Assembly: GCA_025355245.1 (NCBI GenBank) | Contig: JANXZZ010000236.1 | Coordinates: forward strand, 1-38,254 | Reading direction: 5' to 3' | Source of the DNA: Pseudomonadota bacterium | Lineage (GTDB): Bacteria > Pseudomonadota > Gammaproteobacteria > Steroidobacterales > Steroidobacteraceae | Length of the DNA: 38,254 nucleotides | Shown: one piece after another, positions 24,566-32,289 of the stretch | How the letters are laid out: each line of letters begins with the position of its first letter | Numbering within the stretch: the first letter of the stretch is position 1 | Position numbers and translations under genes: made by a program | Notes under the pieces: generated by a model | The model's input: the letters and a program-made list of their open reading frames with translations, nothing else | Told to the model about the DNA's origin: nothing | Databases searched by the model: none

Positions 24566-25396
24566 CTACTGCGCGGCGAGCCGGGCGTCGGCGAGGCGCT
24601 GGCGTTCGCCACGCCGCACCAGGTAGCCGGCGGTGAGCACGCAGACACCTACCGCGCAGATGATCAGGCTCGCGAGCGCGTTGATGTCGGGGCTCACGCC
24701 GAGTTTTACCTTCGAGTAGATCACCATCGGCAGCGTGCTCGAGCGCGGACCCGAGACGAAACTCGAGATCACGAGATCATCGAGCGACAGCGTGAAGCTG
24801 AGCAGCCAGCTCGAGATCAGTGCCGGCGAAATGATCGGCAGGGTGATGTCGACGAAGGCCTGCAACGGGCTCGCCCCCAGGTCCATCGCCGCCTCTTCCA
24901 GCGATCGATCAGCCGTCTGCAGGCGCGACTGCACGGTGATCGTCACGTAGGCGGTGCAAAACGCGACGTGCGAAATCACGATCGTGGTCATGCCTCGGCT
25001 CGGCCAGCCGACCAGCTGCAGCATCGAGACGAAGAGCAGGAGCTGCGTGATGCCGGTGATTATTTCCGGCATCACTAGCGGCGCGCCCACCATGCCGGTT
25101 AGCAGCAGGCGGCCGCGGAAGCGGCTGAAGCGCACGAGCGCGATGGCTGCCAGCGTGCCGAGGACCAGCGCACCGGTCGAGGAAACCGCGGCGACCTCGA
25201 GCGATAGCGCCGCGGCCTTCAGGATCTGCTGGTTGTGCAGAAGTTCGGTGTACCAGGACGTCGAGAATCCGCCCCACACGCTCGCGAGGGCCGAGGCGTT
25301 GAACGAGAAGCCGATCAGCACCAGCATCGGCAGGTACAGGAACGCGATGCCGATGCAGAGCACCGAGAGCAGCAGCGGCGAGAAGCGCTTTTCCAC
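24566..25396 (-). CDS. polyamine-type ABC transporter permease (PotC/PotI-like)
   Basis: This 276-residue inner-membrane permease has six membrane spans. Its EAA loop EEAAMDLGASPLQAFVDITLP is followed by SPALISSWLLSFTLSLDDLVISSFVSGP, a very characteristic PotC/PotI stretch. The start is a GTG at 25396, two bases after the partner permease's stop, with GGAG eight bases upstream. Longer in-frame extensions run through the partner gene and are rejected. It pairs with the permease at 25399-26352. Neither an ATPase nor a binding protein is adjacent. The transported compound could be a polyamine or another cationic amine. Confidence 0.9.
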   Translation of the reverse strand: MEKRFSPLLLSVLCIGIAFLYLPMLVLIGFSFNASALASVWGGFSTSWYTELLHNQQILKAAALSLEVAAVSSTGALVLGTLAAIALVRFSRFRGRLLLTGMVGAPLVMPEIITGITQLLLFVSMLQLVGWPSRGMTTIVISHVAFCTAYVTITVQSRLQTADRSLEEAAMDLGASPLQAFVDITLPIISPALISSWLLSFTLSLDDLVISSFVSGPRSSTLPMVIYSKVKLGVSPDINALASLIICAVGVCVLTAGYLVRRGERQRLADARLAAQ

Positions 25397-25398
25397 GG

Positions 25399-26352
25399 CT
25401 ACTGCTCCAGCTGCCGTATTCGGTAGTACTGGTGCACCGCGATCGGCCCCGCCAGCAGCACCAGGAAGGCGATGGAGACGGCCGCCGCCACCGGCCAGTC
25501 GTGGTTGGCGAAGAACTCGTCCCACAGCACGCGCCCGATCATCAGGTTGTCGGGTCCGCCGAGCAGCGCCGGGATCACGTACTCGCCGATCGCCGGGATG
25601 AACACCAGCATCGAGCCCGCGATGACGCCGGGCATCGACAAGGGCAGCGTTACGTCGAGGAACGCGCGCCACGGCCGGCTGCCGAGATCGGATGCCGCCT
25701 CGAGGAGTGTGACGTCGAGTTTCTCGAGCGTCGCGAACAGCGGCAGCACCATGAACGGCAGGTAGGAATAGACGATGCCAAGATAGACTGCGAAGGTCGT
25801 GCGCATGAGCTTGAGCGGGTGGTCGATGACCCCGAGCCACAGGAGCGCGCTGTTCAAAAGACCGTTGTCGCGGATGATCCCCTCGAGGGCATAGACCCGG
25901 AGCAGGAACGACGTCCAGAATGGCAGGATGATGACCAGCATCAGGATGCCCTGCGTCGCCTTCGACGAGCGCGCCATCGCGTAGGCCATCGGGTAGCCGA
26001 TCAGGAGACATATCAGCGTCGAAAAGAAGGCGGTCTTGAGGGAGTAGAGGTAGGAAACCGCATAGACTTCATCGTTGAGCAGGTACGCGTAGTTTCTGAG
26101 GGTTGGCGTGAGGTGCAGGTGGTGATCGGCAGTGATCTGCCACACCTCGCTGAACGGCGGGATGCGCAGCGCCGCCTCGGCAAAGCTGATCTTGAGCGCA
26201 AAGGCGAACGGGATGAGGAAGAACACCAGCAGGAACACGAGCGGCGGCAGGATGATGAGCCAGCGTCCGTGCCGGGCGACGATGCCGCCGAGAGAAAATC
26301 GCGCCGCGCTCCGACGCGCCGCGGGACTCTTCGTCTGTGCCACTGGCTCCAT
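25399..26352 (-). CDS. polyamine-type ABC transporter permease (PotB/PotH-like)
   Basis: This 317-residue permease, the same length as E. coli PotH, has an N-terminal cytoplasmic tail and six membrane spans. It carries the family stretches ILPFWTSFLLRVYALEGIIR and LEAASDLGSRPWRAFLDVTLP, then PGVIAGSMLVFIPAIGEYVIP. It forms the heterodimeric channel with the PotC-like protein. The start is the ATG at 26352, and the divergent regulator gene begins 65 bp away at 26418. Control by that TetR-type regulator is therefore likely. In-frame sequence further upstream would overlap the regulator and looks like noise. Confidence 0.9.
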   Translation of the reverse strand: MEPVAQTKSPAARRSAARFSLGGIVARHGRWLIILPPLVFLLVFFLIPFAFALKISFAEAALRIPPFSEVWQITADHHLHLTPTLRNYAYLLNDEVYAVSYLYSLKTAFFSTLICLLIGYPMAYAMARSSKATQGILMLVIILPFWTSFLLRVYALEGIIRDNGLLNSALLWLGVIDHPLKLMRTTFAVYLGIVYSYLPFMVLPLFATLEKLDVTLLEAASDLGSRPWRAFLDVTLPLSMPGVIAGSMLVFIPAIGEYVIPALLGGPDNLMIGRVLWDEFFANHDWPVAAAVSIAFLVLLAGPIAVHQYYRIRQLEQ

Positions 26353-26417
26353 TGCGCGATCGGCTCCCCGGGACCGCTGATGCGGCCGGCGGCAAGAGTC
26401 TGCCCGAGGCACTCGCA
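26353..26417. promoter_or_regulatory. short divergent control region of regulator and permease genes
   Basis: Only 65 bp separate two divergent starts, so both promoters must overlap or extend into coding DNA. CCGCTGATGCGG (26374-26385) is a perfect 4-bp-arm inverted repeat, with GG/CC extending outward past one unpaired base. TCCCCGGGA lies just before it. Either could be the operator of the TetR-type regulator. GAGG (26405-26408) serves the regulator start. Confidence 0.4.
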
Positions 26418-28124
26418 ATGCGGAAGGGCACCGGCAGCCCGGGGCGTTCGAAAGTGAAGCGCGCGGCACCGCAGCGCGGCTCGCGCCCCCCGTCCCCTGC
26501 CCGGCCGCGCGCCTCGCGCGAACGCCAGCGCCAGCGGCTGATCGACGCCTGCATCTCGGCCCTGCACGTTTACGGGCCGTCCAATACAACCGTGGAAAAG
26601 GTGGTGGCGATCGCGCGGATGTCGCCCGGCATCGTGCGCTTCTATTTCGAGTCGAAGGCCGCAATGCTGGTGGCTTCGCTCGAGTATCTGGCGGCGGAAT
26701 TCGAGGACCGGCTGCTGGTACCGGTCGGCGCGCTCAAGGCGACCCCGGTGGCGGCGCTCGAGCGGCTCGTCGATCTATACCTCGGGGCCGAGATCGCGAC
26801 TGCCCGCAAGGTGTCGGTCTGGTACTCCTTCTGGGGCGAAGCGAGCTCCCGCCAGGAGTATTTCGACATCTGCGGCACGCGCGACGAGCGCTTCGAAGTG
26901 CTGGTCCGCGAGCTCATCGGGCGGCTCATCGAGGACACCCGCTCGCGGCACCTCGATGCGGACGCAATCGCGCTCGGGCTCATCGGCGTGCTCGAGATGC
27001 TCTGGCAGAGCTACGCCTTCCAGACCGAGTCGACGATCGATCGCGCCGCCGCGGGCCGGCGCTGCATGGCTTACCTGCGTTCGGTGTTCCCGAGCCGGTT
27101 TCCGGTTGCGGAGCGGCCGCCAGCGGCCGCGGAGCTGCCGCCGGCGGCGTACTCGAATGCGACGCTGTTCGAGAGTGAGCGACGGGAACTGTTCCACGGC
27201 AGCTGGCAGTTCATCGGCCTCGAGCAGGAGCTTCGTGCGCCCGGGGATTTCCTCAGCCTCGAGGCCCCGGCCACGCGCGCGCTGGTGGTGCGCCAGGCGT
27301 CGGGAGCCCTGCGCGCCTTTCACAACGCCTGCCGTCAGCGCCCGCACGCACTGACCGCCTCCCGCGCGGGCCACTTCGGCGACGTCATCGCGTGCGCCCA
27401 GCACGGCCTCCACTACAATCTCGCCGGCGAGGCGCTCGACGGAACGCCCGGCGGACCGCTCCGCGACCTCGAGCTCGCCTCCGCGGGCGAGTTCATGTTC
27501 GTGCGCGCCCGCGCGGAGCACAGCGCGGAGGCCGAAGCACCGGCGGCTCAGGCCGCATTCGCGGCCTCGGGCCTCAAGCTCGGCGCCGTCGCGCCGCCCG
27601 TTGAGCGCGAAGTCGCCGCGGACTGGAAACTTCTCGTCGAACACTGGCTCGAGAATCCCGCCGAGGCCGCGACGACGCCGGGCGTCGTCGAGTTCGCGGG
27701 GCCCCTGGTCTGCGGCCGCGGATGGAGCGAGGCACGCTATCGCGCGCTCGTCCCGGCCGGTCTCGTTCCCGAGTGGCAGCAGAGCTTCGTTGCTCCAAAC
27801 CAGCTCATCGACATGCGACCGGGCCGGGTCGAGGTCACCCAGGTGGTGCCGCAGGCCCCGGGGCGTTGTCTCGTGCGCGTGTTTGCATTCGCTGGCAACC
27901 CCTCGACCCGCGAAGCGCGCGCGCTCGGCTACCTCGCTGCGCGCGCCGCGCGCGCGCGCCCGGCAACGGAGCGGGCCCTCGCGACGTCCGTCCAGAAGGG
28001 CCTCGACGCTGGCGTGCCGGGTGACGGGGTGCTTGGCGAAGTGCCAGTGCCGCTCGCCGAATTTCGCCATAGAATTGCGCGCCTGCTTCCGGTCGCGCTG
28101 CGTCACTCTGGAGATTCGACATGA
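26418..28124 (+). CDS. TetR/BetI-like regulator fused to a degenerate Rieske-oxygenase domain
   Basis: This 568-residue protein has two domains. Residues 33-225 form a TetR regulator: helix-turn-helix at about 38-80 (TTVEKVVAIARMSPGIVRFYF) and a ligand domain resembling BetI (VWYSFWGEA). Residues about 245-560 match the whole length of a Rieske non-heme iron oxygenase. Compared with the intact Rieske enzyme at 30829-31995, the Rieske motif C-x-H is C305-x-Q307, while C326-x2-H329 is kept. The iron-site histidines align with A415 and T420, and the ligand Asp with E518. The catalytic chemistry should be lost, so I infer a sensor role. TetR proteins are normally about 200 residues. The ATG at 26418 is preferred because an earlier GTG would overlap the divergent permease. 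Its stop overlaps the next gene's ATG (ATGA), so regulator and aldehyde dehydrogenase are coupled, as in betI-betB. Confidence 0.85.
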   Translation: MRKGTGSPGRSKVKRAAPQRGSRPPSPARPRASRERQRQRLIDACISALHVYGPSNTTVEKVVAIARMSPGIVRFYFESKAAMLVASLEYLAAEFEDRLLVPVGALKATPVAALERLVDLYLGAEIATARKVSVWYSFWGEASSRQEYFDICGTRDERFEVLVRELIGRLIEDTRSRHLDADAIALGLIGVLEMLWQSYAFQTESTIDRAAAGRRCMAYLRSVFPSRFPVAERPPAAAELPPAAYSNATLFESERRELFHGSWQFIGLEQELRAPGDFLSLEAPATRALVVRQASGALRAFHNACRQRPHALTASRAGHFGDVIACAQHGLHYNLAGEALDGTPGGPLRDLELASAGEFMFVRARAEHSAEAEAPAAQAAFAASGLKLGAVAPPVEREVAADWKLLVEHWLENPAEAATTPGVVEFAGPLVCGRGWSEARYRALVPAGLVPEWQQSFVAPNQLIDMRPGRVEVTQVVPQAPGRCLVRVFAFAGNPSTREARALGYLAARAARARPATERALATSVQKGLDAGVPGDGVLGEVPVPLAEFRHRIARLLPVALRHSGDST

Positions 28125-29617
28125 ATACCGCGCTTTCCACCCGTGACTGGCATTCACGCGCCGGGGAGATCAAGTACGCGACCGGTCACTTCATCGACGG
28201 CGAACACGTCGCGGGCAAGAAGGGGGCGAGCTTCACCGTCACGAATCCGGCCACGGGCGCGCCGCTGTGCGAGGTCGCGGCGGGGACCGCCGAGGACGTC
28301 AATCGCGCGGTCGCCTCCTGCAAGCAGTCGTTCAAGGCCGGCGTGTGGCGCTACATGGCGCCGCGCGACCGCCTCGCGGTGCTGTCGCGGCTTGCCCAGC
28401 TCATCGACGCCAACGCCGAGCGCTTTGCGCTGCTCGACACCCTGTGCATGGGCAAGCCCGTGCGCGACATGCTGGCCAGCGATGTGCCGGCCGCGGTGCA
28501 GACCTTCGCTTACTTCGCGGAGCTGTCCGACAAGATCGACGGCGCGGTGACCTCGACCGCGGTCGATGCCTTTCACTACATCCTGCGTGAGCCGCTCGGC
28601 GTGGTCGGCTGCATCGTGCCGTGGAACTACCCGCTGCTGATGGCGTCGTGGAAGGTCGCACCCGCGCTCGCCGCCGGCAATTCCGTGGTCCTGAAGCCCG
28701 CCGAGCAGTCGCCGCTGTCGGCCCTCTTGCTCGGCGAATTGTTCATCGAGGCGGGCGGCCCGCCCGGCGTCCTCAACGTCGTGAATGGCCTCGGCGAGGC
28801 GGCAGGCGCGGCGCTCGCGCTGCACGCCGACGTCGCCAAGATCGCCTTTACCGGCTCGACCGAGATCGGCAAGCTCATGCTCGTCTACGCCGGCCAGTCC
28901 AACATGAAACGGGTCAGCCTCGAGTGCGGCGGCAAGTCGCCGCAGATCTTCCTGGCGGACCTCGAGGACCTCGATCGCGCGGTGACCTACGCGATCAACG
29001 GCATCTACGGGAACATGGGCGAGGTCTGCAACGCGGGCTCCCGCCTCTTGATCGACAAACCGATCGCCGAAGCCTTCGTTGCGCGCTTCATTGAGCGCGG
29101 CAAGGGCGCCTATCGCGCCGGCGACCCGCTGGACCCCGAGACCAACCTCGGGCCACTGGTGACCGCGCAGCACCGGTCGCGCGTGCTCGACTACATCGGC
29201 AAGGGCAAGAAGGACGGCGCGCGGCTCGAGTTCGGTGGCGACACGCCCGCGCTCCCCGGCAGCTACGTGAACCCGACGCTGTTCTCGGGGGTCACGAACA
29301 CGATGACCATCGCGCGCGAGGAAATCTTCGGCCCGGTCGCGTCCGCCATCGTCGTGAACGGCCTCGAGGATGCGCTCAGGATCGCGAACGATTCCATCTA
29401 CGGGCTCGCGGCCTCGGTGTGGACCCGCGACCTCACGACGGCGCACAAGGCCGTACGCGGCCTCGAGGCGGGCGTCATCTGGGTGAACTGCTTCGACCAC
29501 GGCGACATGACGCAGCCCTTCGGCGGCTACAAGCAGTCGGGCCAGGGCCGCGACAAGTGCTTGGAGAGCCTGCTCGGCTACACGCAGACCAAGTCGGCCT
29601 GGATCCACCTCGGCTAA
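28121..29617 (+). CDS. aldehyde dehydrogenase (betaine-aldehyde/gamma-aminobutyraldehyde type)
   Basis: This 498-residue NAD(P)-dependent aldehyde dehydrogenase has N169 in VPWNYP, K192 in LKPAEQSP, base E268 in LECGGKS and nucleophile C303 in GEVCNAGSRLL. The overall pattern is nearest the BetB/PuuC group, which oxidises amino or quaternary-ammonium aldehydes to acids. Its ATG overlaps the stop of the TetR-Rieske regulator by four bases. It converges on the first Rieske oxygenase gene with a 19-bp gap. Rieske N-demethylation or amine oxidation can release such aldehydes, so a role in the same pathway is plausible. Confidence 0.92.
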   Translation: MNTALSTRDWHSRAGEIKYATGHFIDGEHVAGKKGASFTVTNPATGAPLCEVAAGTAEDVNRAVASCKQSFKAGVWRYMAPRDRLAVLSRLAQLIDANAERFALLDTLCMGKPVRDMLASDVPAAVQTFAYFAELSDKIDGAVTSTAVDAFHYILREPLGVVGCIVPWNYPLLMASWKVAPALAAGNSVVLKPAEQSPLSALLLGELFIEAGGPPGVLNVVNGLGEAAGAALALHADVAKIAFTGSTEIGKLMLVYAGQSNMKRVSLECGGKSPQIFLADLEDLDRAVTYAINGIYGNMGEVCNAGSRLLIDKPIAEAFVARFIERGKGAYRAGDPLDPETNLGPLVTAQHRSRVLDYIGKGKKDGARLEFGGDTPALPGSYVNPTLFSGVTNTMTIAREEIFGPVASAIVVNGLEDALRIANDSIYGLAASVWTRDLTTAHKAVRGLEAGVIWVNCFDHGDMTQPFGGYKQSGQGRDKCLESLLGYTQTKSAWIHLG

Positions 29618-29636
29618 GAGCGAAGGCTCTAGCGCC

Positions 29637-30806
29637 TCAGCTGCGCGCGAGCTCCGCGCGCAGCCACTGGTGCAGCCGGAAGACGTCGTATTCTTCCGGC
29701 ATCAGCAGCCCGTGCGCGTGGCGCTGCGAGCGCAGGCCGCGCTGGTTGAGCTCGCATACCGCGCCGTCCTCGGCCATGACCTGGGCGGAGAATTCCCACG
29801 CCTTGCGGATGTCGACATTCTTGTCCGCCAGAGTCGCGTGCGGAAACAACCACTCGATGCTGAGTTCGGTCTCCTCCGGTCCCAACGGCAGGATCCGCGA
29901 CGAGCGCACGTGATCGACGTGCGCGACCAAGTAGTGCGAGGGCATGCTCGTCATGTAGTGGTAGCCCAAGCGCCGCTCCTCGGCCGTGAGCCCGGGGAAC
30001 TCGTGGCCGAGCGAACGGCCGTCGATCGACCAGGTGGCCGCGTCGCTCCTGAGCCCGCCCTTGTAGGCGGGCTCCGCCTTCGCCGCATGCGCGCGCCAGT
30101 TGGGATCGTCGCGCTCTTCCATGATCCCGCGGCGGTAGATGGGCACGAGGCTGCTGAGGCCGGGATGCACGTTCGGGCAGTGCAGGCACTCGTTGTAGTT
30201 TTCCCAGAAGATCTTCCAGTTGCACTGGATCCTCTTGCTCAGCCGGTGGCCGACCACGAGATCCTCGAGCGGCCAGTGCGCGACGGTCTCGGTGTTGGCG
30301 TTGAAGTTTTCGCTCAGGCCCTTCCCGGAATCGCCGAGGTTGGCGTACAGGAAGCCCTTCCAGTCCTTGAGCGGAATGGTGTAGAGCCGCGTGCCGTCGG
30401 TGTCGATGTGGTGCGGCCGGCCGGCCGAGGGAATGCGCGCGAGTTCGCCGTTGAGCCGGTAGCTCCAGGCATGGTACGGGCAGGTGATAGTCCTGGCGGG
30501 CAGGCGGCCGGCGGGCTCCGGGCAGAGCATCGCGCCGCGATGCCGGCAGGTGTTGAAGAACGCGCGCAAGGCGCCGGCCTCGTCGCGCACCACCAGCACC
30601 GGCTGCGTGCCGACGGTGAAGGTGCGGTAGGAACCCGGCTCCGCGATAGTGTCGGCGCGCCCGAGGTACACCCAGTTGCGATACCAGACGCGCTCGAGCT
30701 CGAGCGCGTACTGGGCGGGGTCGTAGTACCAGCTCGCCGGCAGCGAATGCTCGAGCTTCTTGAGACCGTAGAACTCGCCCGCGGTGGGATCGGCCTCCGC
30801 ACTCAT
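29637..30806 (-). CDS. Rieske [2Fe-2S] oxygenase, alpha subunit (quaternary-amine type)
   Basis: This 389-residue oxygenase component has both metal sites intact. The Rieske cluster ligands are C87, H89, C109 and H112 (TCRHRGAM; TCPYHAWSY). The mononuclear iron ligands are H209, H214 and D347 (NECLHCPNVH; AEDGAVCELNQRG). The residue linking the two sites is E206 rather than the Asp of aromatic dioxygenases. That Glu is a mark of the enzymes acting on quaternary amines (carnitine monooxygenase CntA, glycine betaine monooxygenase GbcA, stachydrine demethylase). The ATG has GGGAGG seven bases upstream. The gene follows a paralogue by 22 bp. No ferredoxin-reductase partner lies in the window. The exact substrate is unknown. 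Confidence 0.9.
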   Translation of the reverse strand: MSAEADPTAGEFYGLKKLEHSLPASWYYDPAQYALELERVWYRNWVYLGRADTIAEPGSYRTFTVGTQPVLVVRDEAGALRAFFNTCRHRGAMLCPEPAGRLPARTITCPYHAWSYRLNGELARIPSAGRPHHIDTDGTRLYTIPLKDWKGFLYANLGDSGKGLSENFNANTETVAHWPLEDLVVGHRLSKRIQCNWKIFWENYNECLHCPNVHPGLSSLVPIYRRGIMEERDDPNWRAHAAKAEPAYKGGLRSDAATWSIDGRSLGHEFPGLTAEERRLGYHYMTSMPSHYLVAHVDHVRSSRILPLGPEETELSIEWLFPHATLADKNVDIRKAWEFSAQVMAEDGAVCELNQRGLRSQRHAHGLLMPEEYDVFRLHQWLRAELARS

Positions 30807-30828
30807 GTCGACACCCTCCCTAGCTCGC

Positions 30829-31995
30829 TCAGGCGAAACGCGCCGGGGCCGCGGGCAGGCGCACTTCCGGGATCGTCTCGCGCAGCAGGTCGTGGAAATT
30901 GTGCATCCACTGCTCGAGCGATGACAAGGGTCCGGGCGTGTAGCTCGGCGAGGCGAGCCCGCGCTGCACGCGCTCGCACAAGAAGCGGTCCTCGTTGTTC
31001 ACGCTCGCGTTGATGCGGTTGCTGAGGAGCCGCAGCACGCGCATTTCGCGCCGCTCGTCCGGCAGCCCGTAGATCGCATAGCGAATCACGCACTTTCCGG
31101 GTCCGCGCGGCAGCACCTGGAAGAAATCCATGAGCTCCGGGTACACGTCGATGCCGAGGTTGGGCAGCATGCTGTAGAAGCGCCAGCAGCGGCTGTGGCT
31201 CTCGGGCAGGTGCTGGATCGTGGGGCCCACGAGCGTCTGGTAGAAGCGCTCGCTCCAGCGCGAGGAGGGCTGGTCGCGCAGCCAGCTGGTGCCGCGGGCG
31301 ATGCCCATCGCGCCTTTCTGGTCCTCGTAGTCCGGCGTGAACATGCGGTTGAGGCCCGGGTGTCCGACGGGCACGTGGTAGGACTCGAGGTAGTTGTCCA
31401 TAGCGACTTTCCAGTCGACGTCCCAGTTCTCGTAAGACACGGGGACCAGCGGGACCATGTCCTCGAAGCGGTACGGCTCAAGCTCGGCCATGAAGGGCGC
31501 AAAGCGCTCCTTGAGCGGTGGCGGGGTCGAGCCGAGGCAGACCCAGACAAAGCCGAGCGCGACCTCGACGTGGACCCGCTTGAGGCCGTGCTCGGCGCGA
31601 TCGAGGCCGACGAAAGAGTCCTTGCCTGGCACGCCGATCAGCGAGCCTTCGTAGTTGTACGACCAGCCGTGGTACGGGCAGACGATCGTGCCCGGGCAGT
31701 GGCCCGCAGCGTCGAGCAGACGCGCGCCACGGTGGCGGCACACGTTGTGATAGGCGCGCACCCGCTGCTCGCGGTCACGAACCACGACGATGCTGTCGAG
31801 CCCGAGGTCGAAGGTCGAGAAATCGCCCGGCTTCGGAACCTCGCTCGCGTGGCAGGCGATCTGCCAGCTCGGGCGGATGATTCGCTCGAGCTCGAGGCGG
31901 GTCATTTCGGGGTGGTTGTAGATCCACGCGGGCAGCGCCCGGGGCGCTGTCGAGGCCGGGGTCTTGTCCGCCTCAAGGACGATTGAGGTTGCCAC
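30829..31995 (-). CDS. Rieske [2Fe-2S] oxygenase, alpha subunit (second, paralogous copy)
   Basis: This 388-residue oxygenase has Rieske ligands C86, H88, C106 and H109 (VCRHRGAR; VCPYHGWSY), iron ligands H207, H212 and D336 (LESYHVPVGH; NNEDRFLCERVQRG), and the bridging E204. It has the same quaternary-amine-type layout as its downstream neighbour, but sequence identity between them looks low outside the motifs, so they probably do different steps or pair as unequal subunits. The start is a GTG with GGGGAG seven bases upstream. Its SWQ...PGDF and NxCRHRG regions are the best in-window match to the degenerate domain fused to the TetR regulator, which suggests a common ancestor. Confidence 0.9.
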   Translation of the reverse strand: MATSIVLEADKTPASTAPRALPAWIYNHPEMTRLELERIIRPSWQIACHASEVPKPGDFSTFDLGLDSIVVVRDREQRVRAYHNVCRHRGARLLDAAGHCPGTIVCPYHGWSYNYEGSLIGVPGKDSFVGLDRAEHGLKRVHVEVALGFVWVCLGSTPPPLKERFAPFMAELEPYRFEDMVPLVPVSYENWDVDWKVAMDNYLESYHVPVGHPGLNRMFTPDYEDQKGAMGIARGTSWLRDQPSSRWSERFYQTLVGPTIQHLPESHSRCWRFYSMLPNLGIDVYPELMDFFQVLPRGPGKCVIRYAIYGLPDERREMRVLRLLSNRINASVNNEDRFLCERVQRGLASPSYTPGPLSSLEQWMHNFHDLLRETIPEVRLPAAPARFA

Positions 31996-32289
31996 GTGCG
32001 TGCTCCCCGCGTGCTTATACGTCCGTTCAATCTACCCCTTCTGACGGCCGGTCGGCAAGCGAGTTATGGTAAAAACAGGGCCCGTATTATATTTTTAATT
32101 ACTTTTATATTTCAGATGCTTAAGATCCTTTCGAGACCAATCCTTCGTAGTGCTCGGGGTAACTCGCGGATGCTGCAGCGCAATCCGCACGAAAGTTATA
32201 TGAGTATATAGATTCCCGTGGACTGACCCCCGCTCCGGATGGTAGCTTTCGAGGCCTAAGTGCATCGTCAACCGGGGGGAGAAACGGCC
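31996..32289. promoter_or_regulatory. 294-bp divergent intergenic region with AT-rich blocks
   Basis: This gap lies between the Rieske operon (minus) and the aminotransferase operon (plus). It contains a 29-bp run with a single C or G before its end (32085-32113) and a second AT block (32194-32214). Both stand out sharply against the GC-rich background. The shared box at 32227-32255 and the Shine-Dalgarno GGGGGGAG just before 32290 belong to the aminotransferase side. AT blocks may be promoter UP-elements or binding sites for a nucleoid protein. I see no gene. Confidence 0.5.
32227..32255 (+). promoter_or_regulatory. promoter-like box shared with 20061-20100
   Basis: CCCCCGCTCCGGA (32227-32239) is followed by TGGTAGCTT and TCGAGGC (32249-32255). 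The 13-base core and the trailing TCGAGGC are identical to the box before the hydroxyacid dehydrogenase gene. Here it ends about 35 bp before the aminotransferase start. Promoter or regulator site is inferred from the repeat alone. Confidence 0.45.

Noticed and set aside
29617-29630. Bidirectional terminator between aldehyde dehydrogenase and Rieske gene
   Set aside because: AGAGC-GAAG-GCTCT is a short 5-bp stem without a T-run on either side. It is too weak to call.
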